Positions 35,708-36,322 of a stretch of DNA of 36,322 nt are shown here, one piece after another. The stretch is from positions 1-36,322 of the forward strand of contig JAQGMP010000305.1 of NCBI GenBank assembly GCA_028292285.1. Direction: 5' to 3'. Made by a program: the position numbers and the translations under genes. The notes under the pieces are model-generated. The model was given only the letters and a program-made list of their open reading frames with translations, made no database searches and had not been told where the DNA came from. The stretch's first letter is position 1. The number at the start of each line of letters is the position of its first letter. The stretch comes from Variovorax sp. (GTDB lineage: Bacteria > Pseudomonadota > Gammaproteobacteria > Burkholderiales > Burkholderiaceae_C).

Positions 35708-36322
35708 TCAGACCCGCGGCGTGTTGGCTGCCTGCAGCACCCACTGGCACAGCATGCTCTTCGGGTCTTCGAAGCCGTAGATGGCGGTGAAGTGATTCGC
35801 CCCGGGCTGCGCCCACGACTTCGCGCGATTGCCGATGTCTTTCCAGCCTTCGAGGTAGCGCTCGGACTGCCGGCGGAATTCACCCGGCTCGGCGTCGCCC
35901 CACGTGACGAGCGCCGGCGTCGGCGACTTGCGCAAGTGGAACAGCGGCGAGTTGCGCTGGATCACGCCGTCGTCGAGCTGCAACTGCGGCTGCTTGTTGC
36001 TGTAGCGCAGCGGCCGCAGGTCGAACAGGCCGCTGACCATCACGACGCCGCGCAAGGGATCCTGCGGCAGCCCGTACTCTTCGGCCCATGGCGTCTGCAC
36101 GCACATGGCGGTCAGGTGGCCGCCGGCCGAATGGCCGCCGACGACCACCCGGGTCGGATCGCCGCCGTACCGTTCGATGCGACGCAGAACCCACGCTACC
36201 GCTGAGCGCGCCTGCCGCGAGATCTCGTCGATCGACACCTTGGGCGAAAGCGCGTAGTTGACCACCACCACCGTGATGCCGAGCTGGTTCAGGCCCAGCG
36301 CCACGCAGCTGAACTCTTTCGA
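35708..36322 (-). CDS. Alpha/beta hydrolase (arylformamidase/esterase-like), N-terminus truncated by window edge
   Basis: VVVVNYALSPKVSIDEISRQARSAVAWVLRRIERYGGDPTRVVVGGHSAGGHLTAMCV (GHSAGGHL nucleophile elbow). The frame stays open to the window end. Confidence 0.87.
   Translation of the reverse strand, partial: SKEFSCVALGLNQLGITVVVVNYALSPKVSIDEISRQARSAVAWVLRRIERYGGDPTRVVVGGHSAGGHLTAMCVQTPWAEEYGLPQDPLRGVVMVSGLFDLRPLRYSNKQPQLQLDDGVIQRNSPLFHLRKSPTPALVTWGDAEPGEFRRQSERYLEGWKDIGNRAKSWAQPGANHFTAIYGFEDPKSMLCQWVLQAANTPRV

Noticed and set aside
1-36322. Search by eye for CRISPR arrays, tRNA/rRNA genes, transposases, integrases or toxin-antitoxin genes
   Set aside because: No regularly spaced repeats, tRNA-like cloverleafs, or recognisable mobile-element or defence proteins were evident. 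This was not an exhaustive computational search.

Overview
This 36.3 kb, GC-rich window is densely coding and looks like a Burkholderiales/Comamonadaceae-type chromosome (inferred from gene content only). I saw no rRNA, tRNA, IS element or CRISPR array. There are five blocks. (1) At 1-2981 (+): an orphan Bug/TTT receptor, an enoyl-CoA hydratase and a CaiB/BaiF CoA-transferase. (2) At 3736-12782: a sugar/polyol cassette made of an ABC transporter, two dehydrogenases, a PfkB kinase and a LacD-type aldolase, divergent from a LacI regulator with recognisable operators. (3) At 12825-18133: two more orphan Bug receptors with a ClcB-like protein, a TauE/SafE protein and an NMO-family oxidoreductase. 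(4) At 18172-26524: an acyl-CoA region with an IclR regulator, two acyl-CoA dehydrogenases, a CaiB transferase, an alpha-methylacyl-CoA racemase, an AcuI/YhdH-type reductase and a lone alpha-type NDP-forming acyl-CoA synthetase. A shared palindrome occurs in its two divergent promoter regions. (5) At 29317-36322 (-): a 2-aminophenol/2-aminomuconate catabolic segment (deaminase, semialdehyde dehydrogenase) interlocked with a Liv-type ABC transporter. The most striking observation is one uninterrupted 675-codon ORF (31256-33283) that joins a LivM permease to a 2-aminophenol 1,6-dioxygenase alpha-subunit-like domain. All family calls come from motif recognition in the translations; no database search was run.
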